Part shown: positions 43,018 through 52,891 of the stretch, piece after piece
Layout of the letters: each line of letters opens with the position of its first letter
Position numbering within the stretch: position 1 is the first letter of the stretch
From: Candidatus Coatesiibacteriota bacterium
GTDB taxonomy: Bacteria > RBG-13-66-14 > B26-G2 > JAUVZD01
Direction of reading: 5' to 3'
Length of the DNA stretch: 64,000 nucleotides
Assembly (NCBI GenBank): GCA_030602715.1
Contig: JAUVZD010000003.1
Span: forward strand, 124,001 to 188,000
The notes under the pieces: model-generated
What the model saw: the letters and a program-made list of their open reading frames with translations, nothing else
The model's database searches: none
What the model was told of the DNA's origin: nothing
Position numbers and translations under genes: made by a program

Positions 43018-43296
43018 ATGACTTTTATAGAGTTGGTTATACTGTTCGCTGTAGCCTTCGTTATCGGACTCATAGCTCAGCTCATCGTCGGCTTTGACCG
43101 TAAGGGCTGTCTGGTGACCGTCGCCATCGGGTTTATCGGTGCGGTGTTGGGAAGTTTTCTGGTCTCCAGCTTCAATCTTCCCGAGCTCTTCGCACCAACC
43201 ATCGGCTCCAAACAGATTCCCTTGGTCTGGGGGATAATCGGTGCGGTGTTCTTTATATTGATAGTCTCATTGATTTTGGGAAGAAGGAGGAAATAG
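43018..43296 (+). CDS. GlsB/YeaQ/YmgE family small membrane protein
   Basis: A 92-residue protein with three membrane helices (residues 2-22, 32-53 and 67-87), glycine-rich as in transglycosylase-associated stress proteins (LIAQLIVGFDRKG, VAIGFIGAVLGSFLV, GIIGAVFFILIVSLIL). Family members are stress-induced; the role is unknown. AGGAGGGG precedes ATG 43018. Confidence 0.85.
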   Translation: MTFIELVILFAVAFVIGLIAQLIVGFDRKGCLVTVAIGFIGAVLGSFLVSSFNLPELFAPTIGSKQIPLVWGIIGAVFFILIVSLILGRRRK

Positions 43297-43317
43297 TTGT
43301 GGATGAGGAGGGATTCT

Positions 43318-43968
43318 ATGGCTGATTTTGAAGAGATATGTGCCTGGTATGCTGGGGAGCGGGCAAAACAGGTGATCGCCGGCTTAAAGGGACGACAGAT
43401 GAACGGTTACTATGCAAAAGACGGCCATGAGGCTTGCAAACTCGCCCTCTCTTTGATTCCTGAGGGCAGTGAGGTGGGTCTGGGGGGAAGTATGACCGTC
43501 ACTCAGATTGGGCTGTTGGATGCTCTGGTTTCCGGCAATTACAATCTTCATAACCAGTATGAGCGGGGAATTGACCGGGAGGAATCTCTACGCTGCCGCA
43601 CTCTGGGCACTCAGGCTGAAGTCTATGTGAGCGGTTGTAATGCCATCACCCTGGACGGGATTCTCATCAACCAGGACGGCACCGGCAATCGGGTGTCCGC
43701 ATTCTGCTACGGTCCGCAGAAGGTCATCCATCTGGTGGGCTATAACAAGATCGTTGCCGATATTCCCGAAGGCTTGGAACGAATCAGGTTGTATGCCGCT
43801 CCCGCCAACGCCAAACGGCTGGAGTTGCCTACGCCCTGCGCAACCGACACCGTCTGCACAGACTGCCGCTCCGAGCGTAGAATCTGTAACTATACCCTCA
43901 TTCAGGAATACTCCATATTTCCCGACCGCACTCATGTAATCATCATCGGCGAGGTTCTGGGTCTTTAA
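43318..43968 (+). CDS. LUD-domain protein (LutC/DUF162 type)
   Basis: A 216-residue stand-alone LUD protein. Markers are GLGGSMTVTQIGLLDAL, SGCNAITLDGILINQDGTG and YGPQKVIHLVGYNKIVADI, with a C-terminal Cys cluster CTDCRSERRICN. LUD proteins belong with iron-sulfur lactate-oxidation proteins (LutABC), but single-gene members like this have no assigned reaction. ATG 43318 follows GAGGAGGG at good spacing. A radical SAM gene follows 3 bases after the stop. Confidence 0.88.
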   Translation: MADFEEICAWYAGERAKQVIAGLKGRQMNGYYAKDGHEACKLALSLIPEGSEVGLGGSMTVTQIGLLDALVSGNYNLHNQYERGIDREESLRCRTLGTQAEVYVSGCNAITLDGILINQDGTGNRVSAFCYGPQKVIHLVGYNKIVADIPEGLERIRLYAAPANAKRLELPTPCATDTVCTDCRSERRICNYTLIQEYSIFPDRTHVIIIGEVLGL

Positions 43969-43971
43969 TAG

Positions 43972-45426
43972 ATGCAGATACTTTTACTAAATCCCCCCTT
44001 CCTGCCCCGCTTCTCCCGTGAACAGCGCAGTCCGGCGGTCACCAAAAGCGGGACGCTCTACTATCCCATGTGGCTCTCCTATGCCTGCGCCCTACTGGAG
44101 GAGAGGGGTTACGAATGTACTCTGATAGACGGCGTGGTCCCCGGCGGGGAGGAGAGGCTGGCGGAGTATATGAAGCGGAGCCGACCGTCGCTGGTCGTCA
44201 TCGCCACCTCCACGCCCAGCATAGAGAACGACCTGGAGTGGGTGAGGAGGCTTGATGCAAAATTCCCCGATGCCTTCATCCTTGCCGTGGGTCCCCATGT
44301 CTCCGCTCTGGGCCACGAAGTGCTCAAGCTCTGTCCCCAACTGGACGGGGTGGCGCTCGGCGAGTATGAGCTGACCACCTGCGAGCTTGCCGAAGCCCTC
44401 GCCAGAGGAAAGAGACCGCGGAGTCTGGTGGGGGCAATACTGCGCAAAGGTAAAAAGCTTAGCCCCGCCTTTGGCGGGGGCGGACGGCGACCCTTATTGC
44501 GCAATTTAGATGAATTGCCCTTCGCAACCCCGGTCTATAAGAAGCATCTCAACTATACAGATTATTTCTACGCCCACAGCAAACATCCCATGGTTACCAT
44601 CCTCTCGGCGCGGGGCTGTCCCAATCGGTGCATCTACTGCGTCTATCCGCAGACTTTCACCGGTCATCTCTATCGCACCCGCTCCATAGACAACATCTGC
44701 GAGGAGATCGCTTATATCAAACGCACCTTCCAGCCCCTGAGCGAGTTGATGTTTGAGGACGACACCTTCACCATAGACCAGGGGCGGACTCAAGCCCTCT
44801 GCGAGGAGATGGTGCGCAGGGGGCTTTCCATGCCCTTCTCCGCAAACGCCCGGGTGGACATCGGTTATGATACCCTGCGGGCGATGAAAGCCGCCGGCTG
44901 TCGTCTGATGTGCGTGGGAATAGAGAGCGGGGACCAGGGGGTGCTGGACAACATCGGCAAGGGGACGAATCTGGCGCAGATAGAGCGCTTTTTCCGGGAT
45001 GCTCGTCGGGCGGGCATACTCATCCACGGCTGTTTCATGGTGGGAAACCCGGGAGAAGACAGGAACACTCTTGAGAAGACTATGGCTTTCGCCATGAAGC
45101 TTGAGCCGGACACGGCACAGTTCTTTCCGGTGATGAGCTACCCCGGCACCCGCCTGCATAAGTGGGCTCTGGAACACGGCTACATAACCGCCCGGAGCTA
45201 CTCGGAGTGGCTGAACGAGGAAGGGGGGCATAACTGCGTGGTCTCCCGCCCGGGCTTGACCAGCGACGACCTGGTGCGCTTCTGCGATTCGGCAAGGAGG
45301 CGCTTCTACCTGGCGCCAAGCTATCTACTGAGAAAGCTCCTGCAGAGCTGTCTAAAGCCCCAGGAGGCGCTCCGCACCCTGAAGTCGGCGAGGAGGTTTT
45401 TTTGGCACCTAGTGAAGGGGAGGTAG
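43972..45426 (+). CDS. B12-binding-domain radical SAM enzyme
   Basis: A 484-residue BchE-like class B radical SAM protein. The N-terminal cobalamin-binding domain (LLLNPPFLPRFSREQRSP, residues 1-150) precedes the radical SAM barrel, with cluster motif CPNRCIYC in SARGCPNRCIYCVYP near residue 220. FMVGNPGEDRNTLEKT is typical of the family. Members methylate or rearrange carbon centres; the substrate is not inferable. A GC palindrome at 44463-44479 is translated in KLSPAFGGGGRRPL in the linker between the domains. The stop region GTGAAGGGGAGGTAG is repeated in a relic at 46257. Confidence 0.88.
   Translation: MQILLLNPPFLPRFSREQRSPAVTKSGTLYYPMWLSYACALLEERGYECTLIDGVVPGGEERLAEYMKRSRPSLVVIATSTPSIENDLEWVRRLDAKFPDAFILAVGPHVSALGHEVLKLCPQLDGVALGEYELTTCELAEALARGKRPRSLVGAILRKGKKLSPAFGGGGRRPLLRNLDELPFATPVYKKHLNYTDYFYAHSKHPMVTILSARGCPNRCIYCVYPQTFTGHLYRTRSIDNICEEIAYIKRTFQPLSELMFEDDTFTIDQGRTQALCEEMVRRGLSMPFSANARVDIGYDTLRAMKAAGCRLMCVGIESGDQGVLDNIGKGTNLAQIERFFRDARRAGILIHGCFMVGNPGEDRNTLEKTMAFAMKLEPDTAQFFPVMSYPGTRLHKWALEHGYITARSYSEWLNEEGGHNCVVSRPGLTSDDLVRFCDSARRRFYLAPSYLLRKLLQSCLKPQEALRTLKSARRFFWHLVKGR
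44463..44479. repeat. GC palindrome inside the radical SAM gene
   Basis: CCCCGCC-TTT-GGCGGGG, identical to the intergenic copy at 42780 and inverted relative to 10947. Falls in the linker between B12 and radical SAM domains. Confidence 0.82.
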
Positions 45427-45489
45427 GGGAGGGGAATTATGTATTGAAAAGCAATGATTTTTTTCTAATAATGAGGTGAGGAATTGAAT

Positions 45490-45804
45490 ATGAATCCGCA
45501 TATACAGGTTGATAAGGAACGGATAACCGAGTTTTGCAGGAAATATCGCATACGCAGTATGTCCTTTTTCGGTTCAGTTCTCAGGGAGGATTTTAGTGGG
45601 GAAAGCGATGTGGATGTGATGGTGAGCTTCAATGAGGATGCCCATTGGAGCCTTCTTGACTTAGTGAATATGCAGGAGGAGCTTGCGGGTATCCTCGGTC
45701 GGGAGGTGGATTTAGTTGAACGTGAGGCGATTGAAGCAAGCGAGAACTATATCCGACGCCGGCACATCCTGCAAACCGAGGAGCCGATATATGTGGAGGG
45801 ATGA
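45490..45804 (+). CDS. mntA: MntA-type nucleotidyltransferase antitoxin
   Basis: A 104-residue minimal nucleotidyltransferase. The active-site pattern is FFGSVLREDFSGESDVDVMV, which includes GS and the D-x-D metal pair. In HEPN-MNT systems the MNT protein adds AMP to a tyrosine of the HEPN toxin to silence it. ATG 45490 has GAGGTGAGG eight bases upstream. The next gene begins inside its last codons, the usual toxin-antitoxin order. Confidence 0.88.
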   Translation: MNPHIQVDKERITEFCRKYRIRSMSFFGSVLREDFSGESDVDVMVSFNEDAHWSLLDLVNMQEELAGILGREVDLVEREAIEASENYIRRRHILQTEEPIYVEG

Positions 45805-46147
45805 TGCATATTTGTTGGATATGCTTCTGGCGTCGAGAAAGATTCTTCAATTTACAAAAGATACGACCCTAGAGCAGTTCCGAACGGATGAAATGATGCA
45901 GCATGCCATAATGCGGTTGATACAAATCATCGGGGAGGCGGCGAGAAAAATATCAACACAATTTACTGAGTCACACCCGGAAATTCCCTGGAAAGGGATA
46001 ATCGGGATGCGACATAGACTGATACATGAGTATTTCCGTGTAAACCCAGATAAAGTATGGGAGGTAGTTGAAAAGGATATTCCTGTGCTTATTCCTCTTA
46101 TTGAACCGCTTGTTCCATCTGATGAATCCCCTGAAGAAAATAGGTGA
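45791..46147 (+). CDS. hepT: HEPN (DUF86) RNase toxin
   Basis: A 118-residue all-alpha HEPN protein with the catalytic Rx4HxY motif RHRLIHEY (Arg and His cut RNA, Tyr is the AMPylation site). Flanking segments IIGEAARKIS and IPWKGIIGMRHRLIHEYF are standard for HepT. It overlaps mntA by 14 bases. Neither gene shows truncation, so the pair may be active. It sits between a radical SAM gene and a relic zone in the second accessory island. Confidence 0.9.
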   Translation: MWRDDAYLLDMLLASRKILQFTKDTTLEQFRTDEMMQHAIMRLIQIIGEAARKISTQFTESHPEIPWKGIIGMRHRLIHEYFRVNPDKVWEVVEKDIPVLIPLIEPLVPSDESPEENR

Positions 46148-46230
46148 TGCATTCAAGTTCTACCTTTGCATGTGAAAATTGGTTCAATAAGATTGTGGTT
46201 GATGACAATCTAGTGGAAACTGCAAACACC

Positions 46231-46278
46231 ATGCGCTCAGCTAGGTCGTTTGAAAGGCATCTGGTGAAGGGGAGGTAG
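46231..46278 (+). pseudogene. Leftover 3' end of a radical SAM gene
   Basis: This frame reads MRSARSFERHLVKGR then stop, matching the end of the enzyme at 43972 (KSARRFFWHLVKGR). No upstream domain remains. A second shorter echo (HLVK) follows at 46291 in another frame. Confidence 0.62.
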
Positions 46279-46289
46279 AGGGGGGCAGG

Positions 46290-46406
46290 GCATTTAGTGA
46301 AGCCCTCAAACGCCGGATAGACGCCACCGACAGGCGGATAGACAATCTGGTCTATGAGCTGTATGGGCTGACCGAGGAGGAGATAAGGGTAGTGGAGGGG
46401 AGGTAG
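46290..46406 (+). pseudogene. Leftover 3' end of a type IIG restriction gene
   Basis: This frame reads AFSEALKRRIDATDRRIDNL then VYELYGLTEEEIRVVEGR and stop. It closely matches the tail of the enzyme at 11221 and is the third copy of that tail in the window. The rest of 46148-46458 shows decayed sequence without a gene. Confidence 0.78.
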
Positions 46407-46458
46407 AGGGGGGGACAATCCGTAATAGACCTAAAATGATATAAATGTATGATGGTTT

Positions 46459-47505
46459 TTACTTATGTCTATATTCGTTTCTAACCTGATTGCTATAGAT
46501 TTTTAATTCTTCCAAATCCTTAATTACTTTTTCATTTTGTCTTGCCTTATCAGACGAAAAATATTTTGGTGTGTTCAAGATTATTTTCTTTAGATCACTT
46601 ATATATTTTGTATTTTCACCGTTATTGTCTGTTTTTGTAAATTTTACAACCGAGTTTAGCATTCTCGTTTCTTTTGGTTTCTTGTAATATTCGTACACAT
46701 AAATATCATGGTGTTCACAGTTCCAACCATTATCTTTTGCCGATGAGATAATAAAAGTTTTTGCGAAACCAAAAACCCGCCTCTTCAATTCTTCTATTTC
46801 ATCATACAATGCTGTTCCATATTCTTTTAATAATAATTCTTCTAATTTTGGGTAATTATAAATGTTTTTAGAAATATCTCGTTTGAAATTTGCTTCAACA
46901 TCATTATGTATTTCAGAAAAATCCGTTGTTAAGAATAATAAGAAAGAGTTTATCCCCTTTTGAAGTGTGAATATTTTATTGTAGGCTTTATACATTTCAT
47001 TGTCCTCAAAGATAGTATTAACTAGGCACTCGTATGGATCAAAATTAATGATATCGAACGGAAATAAACTTTCTAATTCTTTATTCTTGCTTTTATAATA
47101 TACATAATCTCGAATTTCAATTGAGTCGACATCTGTATCATCTTTTCGTAATTGCATTTCAACCTCTTCGGATTCTTCAAAATTAAGTATTTTCTGTAGT
47201 TCTCCAACAATGAGACCAGCATTTAATGGTGGACGAACATCTCTATCAATATCAGCTGCTGCAGATTGATCAGATTCGCATATGTGTACATCAATTAAAT
47301 AACCATCACTATCTCTAAATAAGATCTTTGCTTTTTCTAACATAAATATATCTATACCTTCCCTTGCACAGAGTGTGAAATACTTTAATATTTTCTTCTG
47401 GTTCTCTTTTTTGAACTTTTTACTAGCGGGTAACCAACCGTAGTATCGAACACAATGTTTTTCAATATATTCCCAATAATCTATGTTTGGATAGTCATTT
47501 TTCAC
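46459..47505 (-). CDS. Unrecognised protein of the DndC-GHKL operon, weakly methyltransferase-like
   Basis: A 348-residue AT-rich gene product with no firm family match. Three spaced segments recall a class I methyltransferase: YFTLCAREGIDIFML (42-56), VHICESDQ (73-80, an acidic residue after a strand) and FDIINFDPY (150-158, resembling motif IV). No glycine-rich motif I is clear, so this is only a suggestion; a three-Cys-motif-partner-like fold is one possibility. The C-terminal half is charged and helical. Its start overlaps the GHKL ATPase stop by four bases, so it is the last gene of a coupled three-gene operon. Confidence 0.7.
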   Translation of the reverse strand: MKNDYPNIDYWEYIEKHCVRYYGWLPASKKFKKENQKKILKYFTLCAREGIDIFMLEKAKILFRDSDGYLIDVHICESDQSAAADIDRDVRPPLNAGLIVGELQKILNFEESEEVEMQLRKDDTDVDSIEIRDYVYYKSKNKELESLFPFDIINFDPYECLVNTIFEDNEMYKAYNKIFTLQKGINSFLLFLTTDFSEIHNDVEANFKRDISKNIYNYPKLEELLLKEYGTALYDEIEELKRRVFGFAKTFIISSAKDNGWNCEHHDIYVYEYYKKPKETRMLNSVVKFTKTDNNGENTKYISDLKKIILNTPKYFSSDKARQNEKVIKDLEELKIYSNQVRNEYRHK

Positions 47506-49142
47506 AATAGAACCTCCATAAATTGTATTAATATATCTTGAAAAATATTATGCCTCTCTTCTTCATCTTCTGCAATTTGCTCAGCGATTGAATATGTAAG
47601 TTCTACTGCTCTAATTATTGATTTCACTCTCTTTCTTGTTGAAGGAAGTGAAGAAGTATTTAAAATTATCTCACCTTTTTCTTCATTAACTTTAATTATG
47701 GGTTCATCTCTTTTAAGTGCTTTTTCTAATAGTTTATATTTTCCGTTTGAATGTTTATATATAATGTCTTTTAGATCCTTTTTAAATTTTTTTTCTTTTC
47801 GTTGTCGTTTTTTTTCTTGACTCTTATCTGCAATCGAACTTATTTTAGAAAAAATTTCATTTAATTCTTGATGTAGTTCAAATTTTAACTTTTTATAATG
47901 TTCATTATGTTCATTGAAGCTGTCTCTATCAATATTCAAAGCATCTTCTAACCCTTCATCAACGAAAATTTCACCTGATAACCACCTTTCTTTTACAGTT
48001 GGAATTTTTCTAAAAAATTTCAAAAATGTTTGGTCATAAACTCCAATCCCCACTTCTTTAAGCCTTATTTGAACTCCAGTTATTTCTAATGGTCTAATTG
48101 CTCTATGTATTTGGGCAAACAAGTAACCAGAAAATTTCAAACGTTCATTACCAATTATCTGGTCAAAATTTATAAAATATAACCTGGGAATAATATCATT
48201 CTTTCTTTCACTGGGTAGTATTATTAATCGGCGTAAATCTATACCTTCAAATATTATTCTGAAATTATAAGATAAAAATGTCTTTTGGCGTTCTTCTATA
48301 AACTCTTTTGCTCTTTGAAAATCCTCTCTTTCATTTTCATCCATTTCAACTTTATTAAAAGAACTAATATTGATTGGGAAATTGTCAGAACTTCCAAAAT
48401 AGGGTAAAGGTGAAAGAATAGATAATTCCCATATAGTTTCAAGATACGATTTCCATTCCTGTATGGATTTCTTTTTGTCAAAAAACCTGGTTTGTAAGTC
48501 TTCTTGTTTAAAGGGTATTCTATTAATATTCTTTTTACATAAATCATCCGGTAAACCCTTTTTCATCTCTTTTTTAAAAGTAGAGCGTACATCTTTTGAA
48601 TAAATCCGGAAACCCTTCTTACGTTTGTCAAATTCAATTTCATCCAATAACCAAGTACCAACTTTTATTTCCTTTTGTTTTCCATTTTTCAGATTATCTT
48701 TAATTTTCGGTATTTCTGTGTCTAAAAGTATAATGTGCGCTTTAAAAGCTTTACCTACACCATTTTCAAAATAATGAGACTCCATGAAAAAACTATTACA
48801 AATCTGTCCAATAGATATCATTCCTATTCCTAATCTACCGATTATTGGCCGTTTAAATCTGCCAGTTTCTATATTACCAGCTCTTTTTACGCAACTTCCT
48901 ATTCCTTCTTTAACAAAATACCTTTCAAATTCATTTCTTGTCATTCCATCGCCATTATCAACACAAGATATAAAATCAAAATAAGGGAAATTAAGACTAA
49001 TCCTTACTTCTGTTGCACCAGCATCGTATGAATTATTTACTAATTCTTTTAAAACTGCTGCACTACTCCTATAAACACCACGGCTTAAATGGTCTAGAGT
49101 TATTGATGATACTTTTATGTCTTTATAATTGTTTCTCTTCAT
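47502..49142 (-). CDS. GHKL (Hsp90/MutL/MORC-like) ATPase
   Basis: A 546-residue protein with a GHKL ATPase domain at residues 10-120. The N-box is ELVNNSYDAGA (Glu33, Asn37), followed by DNGDGM (62-67) and GRLGIGM (102-108). A second alpha-beta domain and a Lys-rich coiled region (about 430-480) follow. Similar ATPases appear in MORC proteins, MutL and several defence systems, where nucleotide binding drives dimer clamp closure. It lacks the MutL endonuclease motif. It overlaps both neighbours, giving strict co-expression with the DndC-like gene. AT-rich, unlike the flanking chromosome. Confidence 0.85.
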   Translation of the reverse strand: MKRNNYKDIKVSSITLDHLSRGVYRSSAAVLKELVNNSYDAGATEVRISLNFPYFDFISCVDNGDGMTRNEFERYFVKEGIGSCVKRAGNIETGRFKRPIIGRLGIGMISIGQICNSFFMESHYFENGVGKAFKAHIILLDTEIPKIKDNLKNGKQKEIKVGTWLLDEIEFDKRKKGFRIYSKDVRSTFKKEMKKGLPDDLCKKNINRIPFKQEDLQTRFFDKKKSIQEWKSYLETIWELSILSPLPYFGSSDNFPINISSFNKVEMDENEREDFQRAKEFIEERQKTFLSYNFRIIFEGIDLRRLIILPSERKNDIIPRLYFINFDQIIGNERLKFSGYLFAQIHRAIRPLEITGVQIRLKEVGIGVYDQTFLKFFRKIPTVKERWLSGEIFVDEGLEDALNIDRDSFNEHNEHYKKLKFELHQELNEIFSKISSIADKSQEKKRQRKEKKFKKDLKDIIYKHSNGKYKLLEKALKRDEPIIKVNEEKGEIILNTSSLPSTRKRVKSIIRAVELTYSIAEQIAEDEEERHNIFQDILIQFMEVLL

Positions 49143-50373
49143 AGTACATTACTCGTTTAGAATCTAAGTAAAGAGGAGAAGCTTTTCTTACTTTCAATAA
49201 TTTACATTCCCCCAAATGTAATGGACCTAATCTTTTCCGGGGAGAAGTAATGATATTATAATCAGATATAGCTGTATATTTTTTGCCATTTGCTAGCCTA
49301 AATTTAAATTGTTTCATTCCATCAATTGCTTCCGTTTTGTACTCAATTTTTAATAAGTAATTTATGTAAGCTAATTCTTCTTTTGATATTAAATCGAAAT
49401 TCAAAGATTCCTGGATCTTTAGCAATTTTGTTAAAATTTCCAATCGTGTTCTTAACAAAAAAGCTCCAAATTTTACTTTATTTTCTACACTTTTAGGGAC
49501 ATATTGGTTTTTTTGTTGGCGTATATCAAAAAGCCAATTTCTAAAATCCAAAAGTATTTGCATTTTTTCTTCTCCGTTGTCGATGATATTTTCCATTGAA
49601 ACATCTTTATCAACTACAGTACACACCCAACAACCAAATCTTGATTTACCACAACTCTGCTGTTTAATATCTATTACATATGGGCATTCTCCTCCTCTAG
49701 AAGCGTTACGGTATAAATTGAGGAGATTGTGGTTATCATAACCCCACGGATTTGGTGATGTTAGAAGATATGCCCATACATCATTGTTTGATAAATCTGC
49801 TATTGGAGCGAAGACTTTTAAATTGCGTGATTTGTGTTTTAAGTAACGCCCACCCTTTCTGTGATTTCTAATTGATATAGCACGATTAGCTGATTCAGAA
49901 CTTCTAATTCCAAGTATAACAATCACTGTTTTAGAATTCCCAAAAGTATTTATTATATAATCATTCGTAGGTTTAATCTTAAGACGATCTGTACACCACC
50001 GGAACCACCTATTTGGCGATGGATAACCTCTTCCTATCAAATTAACCCAAAAAGTATCTTCTATCTTAGGTGTGACTTTTTTAACATTAAATAAGAGAGG
50101 ATTGTGTTTGAAAAGCTGTTCTTTCCCTGCTTTTTTAATAAACATCAACTGTTTATCAATATATTCAATTATCATAGGATTTTCAACTAGTGTATCATTA
50201 GATATTACATGTAATTCTTTTTTCAATTTGTTCCCTGGCAATGTTTTAAGTGCATAAAATATAAATTGCAATAATGCTGTGCTATCTTTTCCACCTGAAA
50301 AACCAATAACCCAAGGAAAAGAATTTCTAAGGTATGTTTCTTTTATGTCATCAATGATTTTTTTATATATCAT
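49123..50373 (-). CDS. DndC/PAPS-reductase-family sulfurtransferase
   Basis: A 416-residue ATP-pyrophosphatase of the PAPS reductase family, closest in layout to DndC, which delivers sulfur to the DNA backbone. The PP-loop is GFSGGKDSTALL (SGGKDS at 26-31). Cysteines that could hold an iron-sulfur cluster lie in RWCTDRLK and in SCGKSRFGCWVC, four in all as in DndC. DndB, DndD, DndE and a cysteine desulfurase are absent; a GHKL ATPase and an unknown protein take their place. AAGGAGGGG precedes ATG 50373, with a good promoter. First gene of the operon. DNA or another nucleic acid as substrate is inference. Confidence 0.85.
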   Translation of the reverse strand: MIYKKIIDDIKETYLRNSFPWVIGFSGGKDSTALLQFIFYALKTLPGNKLKKELHVISNDTLVENPMIIEYIDKQLMFIKKAGKEQLFKHNPLLFNVKKVTPKIEDTFWVNLIGRGYPSPNRWFRWCTDRLKIKPTNDYIINTFGNSKTVIVILGIRSSESANRAISIRNHRKGGRYLKHKSRNLKVFAPIADLSNNDVWAYLLTSPNPWGYDNHNLLNLYRNASRGGECPYVIDIKQQSCGKSRFGCWVCTVVDKDVSMENIIDNGEEKMQILLDFRNWLFDIRQQKNQYVPKSVENKVKFGAFLLRTRLEILTKLLKIQESLNFDLISKEELAYINYLLKIEYKTEAIDGMKQFKFRLANGKKYTAISDYNIITSPRKRLGPLHLGECKLLKVRKASPLYLDSKRVMYYEEKQL

Positions 50374-50393
50374 AATCCCCTCCTTTTATTTAT

Positions 50394-50422
50394 ATTGTAA
50401 CATTTTATTTCTCAGAGATCAA
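50394..50422 (-). promoter_or_regulatory. Promoter of the DndC-GHKL operon
   Basis: Minus strand TTGATC (50422-50417), 17 bases, TACAAT (50399-50394), 21 bases before the start codon. Confidence 0.62.
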
Positions 50423-50500
50423 CATAATTATTGTTTTTTTCAATGAATGGTCCGCAAAATACTTTTCTGGCATTTCCTTTTATTCATATATACACCCCCA

Positions 50501-52438
<1,938 letters not shown>

Positions 52439-52467
52439 TCAGACCAGCGTTTTGCCATTAATAGATA

Positions 52468-52496
52468 ATTTTAACACAGGGGTGTGCAAATCTCAA
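52468..52496 (-). promoter_or_regulatory. Promoter of gyrB
   Basis: Minus strand TTGAGA (52496-52491), 17 bases, TAAAAT (52473-52468). Confidence 0.7.
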
Positions 52497-52531
52497 GTAA
52501 TTTCGGCGGTCTCTTGCCCATTAAGTGATGA

Positions 52532-52557
52532 GCCGAGCCTGAAATTTAAAGCTCGGC
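52532..52557 (-). terminator. Hairpin between gyrB and the small gene upstream
   Basis: Arms GCCGAGC / GCTCGGC around a 12-base AT-rich loop. It follows the stop of the 76-residue gene on the minus strand; no T-run, so termination is uncertain. Confidence 0.45.
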
Positions 52558-52584
52558 ACACATATTTTTGCATGATTCATCGGG

Positions 52585-52815
52585 TTACATAAATTGTTTG
52601 GAGATCTCCACCTCAAATATATCCGGGGCGTCTGTCAGTTCGGGGGAGATCTGGGCAAGGAACTTTTCCTTGGCATTTGCAATCTGGGAGGCGTAGATGG
52701 AGGTAGCCATTCCCATTTTCTTGGCTTCGTTCACCTCTTTCTTGCCAATCTCCGAGATCAGGTCGGCGATTATATTTCTGGCAAGTATCTTCGCCTCTTT
52801 CTTGTTCTCAATCAT
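52585..52815 (-). CDS. Small acidic/basic helical protein, unknown
   Basis: A 76-residue protein with alternating charge and heptad-like spacing (EAKILARNIIADLISEIGKK), probably helical, without signal or membrane segments. TGGAGAG precedes its ATG. No family recognised. It sits between gyrB and the DUF3343 gene on the same strand, about 75 bases from the latter. Confidence 0.55.
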   Translation of the reverse strand: MIENKKEAKILARNIIADLISEIGKKEVNEAKKMGMATSIYASQIANAKEKFLAQISPELTDAPDIFEVEISKQFM

Positions 52816-52891
52816 CTCTCCACACTCAGAACGGTTGGGGGAGGATTTTCCCGTCTGTCGGGAATTTTAACACAAAAGAGCGAATCGGCAA

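Noticed and set aside
42768-43073. 101-codon minus-strand frame across the GlsB promoter
   Set aside because: It reads through the GC palindrome and antisense of the promoter and the small membrane gene; no start signal.
46461-47505. Three-Cys-motif partner protein (TcmP) for the third operon gene
   Set aside because: Only short segments resemble the family and no motif I is clear, so the name was not used.
46459-50373. A standard Dnd, Ssp or BREX type 4 system
   Set aside because: Only the PAPS-reductase-like gene matches. DndB/D/E, SspB/C/E, PglZ, BrxL and a cysteine desulfurase are all missing.
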